Assembly: GCA_049724395.1 (NCBI GenBank)
Contig: JAUGWO010000123.1
Span: 26,796-90,795 of the forward strand
Source of the DNA: Spongospora subterranea f. sp. subterranea
Taxonomy: Eukaryota; Endomyxa: Phytomyxea; Phytomyxea; Plasmodiophorida
DNA length: 64,000 nt
Direction: 5' to 3'
Under the pieces are notes generated by a model. That model did no database searches and was not told the DNA's origin. It saw nothing but the letters and a program-made list of their open reading frames with translations. The translations under genes and the position numbers were made by a program. Shown here piece by piece: positions 59,406-64,000 of this stretch (position 1 is the first letter of the stretch; every line of letters begins with the position of its first letter).

Positions 59406-60135
59406 TTTTAGTGTGTACACACTCATTACACACTCAGAGGCCGCGCACAATTACACACTCAAATCTATTTTTGCTACTGCATATAGAGTACAGTTTACAC
59501 ACTCAATGAGTACCGCACGTAGTTACCTTCAAAAAGTTACACACTCAAGCTCATATTCCACTGCAATGACCGAAATACAAAGCTTTCTGGTCAGGTTGTG
59601 TCAGATGGCTTTGCAGGCTTCGTCTGGCCCACCTTCTGGATGCAACAAAGCTATATCTCGAGATGCCCAGAGGTTGTTAGTGACCAAGGTCACGAATGTA
59701 AAGCTTTATTGGAAGCAGAAGCTCTCCTTCCATTGTGACATGGAATGCATCCAGTCGATTCACCCACAAGAATTGCGCATTAAGGCTCTTAACTTAATAA
59801 AATGATTAACGTTGTGATCTTTGTGCCATTGTAGATGCACAGATCTAAATTCTATGCGAAAATTCACGTATATGCAATGATAGCTGGTTAACAAGGTAAA
59901 TGACGGGTAAGGTGAGTTGATTTGCATGATGCCAGTGAAGTTTTGTCTTCGCTATTCCATCGTAGAAGAGCACGCCGCCTTTGACATAAACGTGACAACA
60001 GAAAGCTCCGTTTTGAGTGTGTACTTTCCACGGTGGCTCTCCGGATTCGTACTCATATATGCAGTAGCGATTTCAGATTTGAGTGTGTAAATGTGCGTGG
60101 CCTCTGAGTGTGTAATGAGTGTGTACACACTAAAA
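59406..60135. mobile_element. 730-bp nested element with ACACACTCA-rich inverted ends
   Basis: The ends AGTGTGTACACACTCA continue as an inverted match of more than 70 bp (ATTACACACTCAGAGGCC and on to ACTGCATATA). The 9-mer ACACACTCA recurs at least five times in direct order on the left and inverted on the right. The two small frames inside (59413-59805 + and 59952-60254 -) begin in the repeats and show no domain, so it is probably non-autonomous. It lies inside mariner copy B, upstream of the transposase ATG. Confidence 0.75.
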
Positions 60136-60278
60136 CATAGGCTATCCATAAATAAAGGTTTTTGCACTGGCTTTCCAAGCCTGTAACAATCATTTTTGGC
60201 GGGCTCACCGTCGGTGAGATATGTTTTCCCGAGTGCTGCTAGTTTTAAGGACAATATTTGGAGTACCGGTTTGCATCA

Positions 60279-61623
60279 ATGGAAGACAATGGGAACTTGG
60301 ACAACAGAAGGATTGGTTCTAAGGGCAAAGAACTGACTCCTGAACAACGGCGAAATGTTTACGAGTTTATGCTTGAACGCACGGTTGATGGAAACCTCCG
60401 GTATGGCGCTATGAAAGCTGCTGCAACCGAGTTCTTGATAACGCGGAAGGTTGTTTCGAATATCTGGTCACAAGGACGGAAATCGAAAGAACACGGATCC
60501 ATCGCAACTGACTTTACAAGTCGCAAGATTGGAGAGGTCGGACGGAAACGAAATGCCATAGGTTCAGCTGAGATTCAAGCGATCCCCTTGAAGCCTCGGT
60601 GCAACATTCGATCGATGGCGCATGCATTAAACATTGGGGTGGCCACTTTGCATGGTCGTATCAAGGAGGGGATTGTAAAGCCGAACACTAATGCTGTGAA
60701 GCCTTTCCTGACCGACGCCAACAAAAAAGCTCGACTCGAGTATTGCTTGTCAATGTTGGATCAAGGAAGTGTTGCTCTTGGTGCCCCACACTTCCAGGAT
60801 ATGTATGATCACGTTCATGTCGACGAGAAGTGGTTCAATATCTCCAAGACGTCTGCCAGGTACTACTTGGCCGCTGATGAAGAACCGCCACACCGTACTT
60901 GCAAAAGCAAGAGATTCATTACTAAGGTTATGTCTCTTGCCGCTGTTGCTAAACCTAGATGGGATTCAGCCAGGAATCAATGGTTTAACGGAAAAATTGG
61001 GATCTGGTCGTTTGTCTACCCAAGAACCTGCCAAGCGAGGAAGTAAAAACAGACCAGCAGGCACTTTGGTAACCAAAAATATTGAATCTGTCAACAAAAT
61101 CCAGTACTCCAAAATGATGATTGAAAAAGTTATTCCAGCGATTCGCAGTAAATGGCCCAATTCCGTTCAAAGCGCGACCGTTGGGATACAACAGGACAAT
61201 GCCAAGCCGCATATTACCCCATTGGATACTGCCTTCAACCAGGCAGTCAAGGCGACGGGCATGAATATTCGCTTGACATGTCAGCCACCAAACAGTCCTG
61301 ACACTAACGTTCTTGACCTTGGTTTTTTCAATGCAATCCAGGCTTTGCAACACACTAAAGCATTGAATTCTATCGATGAACACATTGCTGCCGTTGATGA
61401 AGCTTTCCACGAGCTCGATAAGGATACATTGAAGAAAGTGTTCTTAACTCATCACTCGTGCATGAACGAAACTATGAAATGCGGAGGTGGAAAAAATTAT
61501 CGGATCCCACACGTAAACAAGGATCATTTAATCAAGCAGTGTCGACTGCCCGAGTACATATGCTGCGCAACAGAGACAATTGAGGCAGCGAAGCAGGCAA
61601 CTTGTAACCCAATTGTTCAATAA
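60279..61623 (+). CDS. mariner-like transposase (DD39D), one frameshift
   Basis: ATG 60279 (MEDNGNLDNRR) gives a frame with ELTPEQRRNVYEFML, the helix-turn-helix TRKVVSNIWSQ, IPLKPRCNIRSMAHAL, HVDEKWFNISK (first Asp), FITKVMSLAAVAKPR and FNGKIGIWSF. At 61017 one extra T shifts the frame; reading resumes with QEPAKRGSKNRPAGTLVTK, QQDNAKPH (second Asp) and TCQPPNSPDTNVLDLGFF (third Asp), then runs to the stop at 61623. The second and third Asp are 39 residues apart, the plant MLE signature. AATAAA overlaps the stop. Except for one base the gene is complete at about 448 residues. It performs cut-and-paste transposition into TA sites. Confidence 0.92.
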
Positions 61624-61975
61624 AGAGTCAGAATAAGTGCTCGGGCAGTCGACATTGTCTGATTATATGATTTTTCTTTTAATGTGAGATTTTATAGAGT
61701 ACATCGTCTCACCTGCTCATTGGATTGTGCCATTCATGCACAATGCTCCCATTATTTCCGAACAAAAATCCGCGCACAATGTTCCCAATAAAATCCGAAC
61801 GGAGGGAGGACTACAGTAATTGAAAACGACGTAGCGGGAAATCTTTCTGTCCGCCGGGCGCCATAGCCCTGTGTGACCCCGACTGGCGGATGGAAAAGCT
61901 TCTGTCCGCCAGTAGGGTGACTGTAGCAAGGTTGCGCACAACCGATCACAATGTAAAAGAACAATGAGAAACTCA

Positions 61976-62816
61976 TCAGGGCCCAGTTGAAACTTGTCTT
62001 TGAGTTTGTTCTGGTAGTCCACTGATACAGCGCGAAAGTGTTGCCTCTACGCTTTCAATTGACTGTTGACCATCAACACTAATACGGGATGCTTCACGGT
62101 TTGAACTCGTGCTCGGGTTCCAATCCTTGAAAGCACTCAGCAAACCCAAACACAATGTGGACTTGAACTGAACTGCTAAGCTTCTGGAAGATTTGTCACC
62201 AAACTGGTGGGCGTTTCTGTTATCGGGCACGAGATTCTCGAGAAGGTCTGCTGGCGGCAAAATTTCCAAATCAATAGGAATTGGATTAGGATCGATAAGA
62301 CAGTTGAGGTTCTCGCCCTTTTGGCTCAACTGTTGAGACTCGATATTGATATGGGACGCGTCAATTTTCGAACCCGGGCTCGAGTGCCATTCCTAAAACG
62401 CACTTAACAAGCCGATTCTCCATTTGAAGATGAGCTGAACGGCAACATTCAACGAAGAAAATTCCCCAAACGGGTCGAAAGCCAACTCCTACAAGGAATT
62501 GCCTTGCAGCTAATCTGACGCCCATGGCAAAACCTCGAATTCTGAAAACGGCAACTTTGAATATCGTCATGGGGCATTGCCCACCCCTGCGACGACGACA
62601 TGGTGTCCTGCAAGGGCCAATGATCTCAGAATTATTCAATTCTTTGGAGCGACATTCCGCCATCCATACCGATAAAGTCGAGGAGGCGATTCTTGTGGCG
62701 GCATTGGCCTGACCTGAGCCAAGCAGTTCGCCCCAACCATGACCAACTTCGGTTGTCTCAGATAGAATTGGTCTGGTCGCCACAAGAAACAGCGCCACCA
62801 AAATGAGGAAACGCAT
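61976..62816 (-). pseudogene. inverted partial copy of the Cys-rich gene's 5' half
   Basis: The minus strand starts with a signal peptide (MRFLILVALFLVATRPILS) matching the one at 56146. GHGWGELLGSGQ, the CRTPCRRRRGGQCPMT box, GLLSAF-type repeats and a QKGENLNCLID segment follow, all paired with 56200-56960 at high DNA similarity. It stops near 61976, short of the Cys-module region, and mariner copy B ends 167 bp further on. The signal-peptide frame runs unbroken from 62816 to 62361 without splicing, but the family's true exon borders are unknown. The module half is missing, so this is a truncated duplicate or a shorter paralogue. Confidence 0.55.
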
Positions 62817-62955
62817 TTGAGGAATGGGGCAGAAGAAGCGTTCAAATTCAGTCACGGAATTATTTAGAGTTGTCCGCGGAAAACTATCTTTTTTTGTCAG
62901 CCGGCGGACAGAATCCCGTGATAGAATTTCGCGCGACAGCTACGGACATTTTCAA

Positions 62956-63368
62956 CTGTCGACAGGCTGACCCAGTCAGATATCATATTTTCAGCTGTCG
63001 ACAGCTGGCCCAGTCAGATATCATATTTTCAGCTGTCGACAGCTGGCCCAGTCAGATATCATACTTTTAGCTGTCGACAGCTGGCCCAGTCAGATATCAT
63101 ACTTTCAGTTGTCGACAGCTGGCCCAGTCAGATATCATACTTTCAGTTGTCGACAGCTGGCCCAGTCAGATATCATACTTTCAGTTGTCGACAGCTGGTC
63201 CAGTCAGATATCGACAGCTGGTCCAGTCAGATATCATACTTTTAGCTGTCGACAGCTGGCCCAGTCAGATATCATACTTTCAGTTGTCGACAGCTGGCCC
63301 AGTCAGATATCATACTTTCAGTTGTCGACAGTTGGCCCAGTCAAAAATCATAATTTTCAGCCGTCGAC
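62956..63368. repeat. 38-bp satellite array with GTCGAC cores, about 11 units
   Basis: The unit begins CTGTCGACAGCTGGCCCAGT and continues with CAGATATCATATTTTCAG. Units vary by a few bases and one (near 63205) is shortened. Each unit contains the palindromes GTCGAC, CAGCTG and GATATC. The continuous open frames across it are artefacts of the repeat. Confidence 0.95.
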
Positions 63369-63512
63369 TTCCGACCCGACCAGATTTGGTTTTGACTGTC
63401 GTTATTATATACATTCAGGCTTGCCAGATATTTTCCTTGTCATGTTCCATGGTGCAGCAAAGGTCAAGTTGTTGAGAAACTTCAGACCAAGGCCGGATAT
63501 ATGAGCTTGACT

Positions 63513-63957
63513 ATATAAGGTCATAGACCAATCCAGGACCTGCTAAGAATCCAGTGTTTATCAAAACTATTATGCGGATGGTCGTCGAAAAAAACAGCTG
63601 TACTGACTGGTCAATCGATAGTTCAATAATCACTGGTGCTAAATCCAGCCTGGATGATGTGAAGAGTTTCCCCTGATTCACTGAGGTCGGCAACTTTTCA
63701 AAACAAAATACAGGAGGTGTTTATTGTCACAATGGCTGCTGCTAGGGCAGATTGGCCCACCTTCTGCGATAGAAACTGTTCGACTGCGAACTCAACTTGA
63801 AAAGGATCCATTACGTTTTTGAGTTATTTGAATATACTTTATATATTCCAATATTTTCAAGCACGTAACTAGACATCGGTTTTCGACTGTCATCCGCATA
63901 ATAGTTTTAATAAACAGTGGATTCGTAGCAGGACCTCGATTGGTCAGGACCATATAA
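63513..63957. mobile_element. 445-bp MITE-like element with about 75-bp inverted ends
   Basis: Left 63513-63590 and right 63880-63957 are inverted copies (shared TGTTTAT, AAAACTATTATGCGGATG and CCTGCTA.GAATCCA blocks). No coding capacity. Flanking AT-rich bases do not give a certain target duplication. Confidence 0.75.
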
Positions 63958-64000
63958 GAATAATGTTATATAAGCCAAGAAATTGCTCATGAATTTATTA

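Larger units (their letters stand above)
59293..61808 (+). mobile_element. plant-type mariner-like element, copy B
   Basis: 2,516 bp. The left end CTCCCTCCGTTCGGATT follows a TA; the right end, read inward, starts with the same 17 bases. End similarity extends about 30 bp. It carries a nearly intact DD39D transposase and a 730-bp element nested near its 5' end. Without the insertion it would be about 1.8 kb, the same size as copy A. It sits between the Cys-rich gene and that gene's inverted partial copy. Confidence 0.9.

Noticed and set aside
59413-59805. 130-residue frame in the nested 730-bp element
   Set aside because: It starts within the terminal repeats and shows no transposase or other domain; listed only as part of the element.
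62956-63368. Long open frames of 131 and 96 residues across the satellite
   Set aside because: The frames exist because the 38-bp unit lacks stops in some phases. The peptides are pure repeat translations.
1-64000. tRNA, rRNA or other structured RNA genes
   Set aside because: Looked for T-loop-like GGTTCGAATCC patterns with matching arms and for conserved rRNA cores on both strands; found no convincing candidate by eye. A covariance-model scan would be needed to exclude small RNAs.
1-64000. Bacterial origin of the window, suggested by the fused Prx-Grx gene
   Set aside because: That gene contains a spliceosomal intron, and neighbouring genes have many introns and are eukaryote-specific.

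Overview
This is nuclear DNA of a eukaryote. Eight genes can be spliced into complete or nearly complete reading frames with GT...AG introns, most of them 45-70 bases long; one gene has about 20. Several products are eukaryote-specific: TRM11, the CCT chaperonin eta subunit, an ISWI remodeller, a CTD-kinase-type CDK, and three cilium or flagellum proteins. The host is therefore a flagellated, intron-rich protist or zoosporic organism. Two mariner-like elements have the DD39D signature and CTCCCTCCGTT-type ends typical of plant mariner/Stowaway elements, which would suit a plant-associated zoosporic parasite such as a plasmodiophorid. That placement is inference only.

Layout. 0-8.2 kb is gene-dense: the first part of a CFAP52-like WD40 gene (-), a Ser-rich lectin-like membrane protein (+), a fused peroxiredoxin-glutaredoxin (-), TRM11 (-, 7 exons) and CCT7 (-, one frameshift). 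9-19.3 kb is a transposon graveyard: a decayed DDE transposase split by a 1.1 kb terminal-inverted-repeat element, a HARBI1-like relic, a gypsy RT relic, and an intact 4,982-bp Ty3/gypsy chromovirus with 105-bp LTRs. 21.3-24.2 kb holds a nine-exon CDK with an Arg/Ser-rich tail. 26-29.5 kb has a second decayed DDE transposase and mariner copy A. 30-44.1 kb holds an outer-dynein-arm docking protein, a DAZ/Boule-like RRM protein, a 12-exon peroxisomal-type thiolase, a small membrane protein, a 23-bp minisatellite and TTC23. 46-53.6 kb holds an M3 oligopeptidase and ISWI, both on the minus strand. 53.6-64 kb is accessory: a copia relic, a novel gene for a three-module Cys-rich protein that is probably secreted, an inverted partial copy of that gene, mariner copy B with another element nested inside it, a 38-bp satellite and a MITE.

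The conserved genes are housekeeping (tRNA methylation, protein folding, chromatin, transcription, peroxide detoxification, beta-oxidation, oligopeptide turnover) or flagellar (CFAP52, ODA docking, TTC23). The strongest candidate for something undescribed is the Cys-rich tandem-module protein at 56.1-58.5 kb with its inverted relative at 62-62.8 kb. Several otherwise good reading frames are broken by single-base shifts, often in homopolymers, so residual sequencing indels are a live explanation for some apparent pseudogenes.
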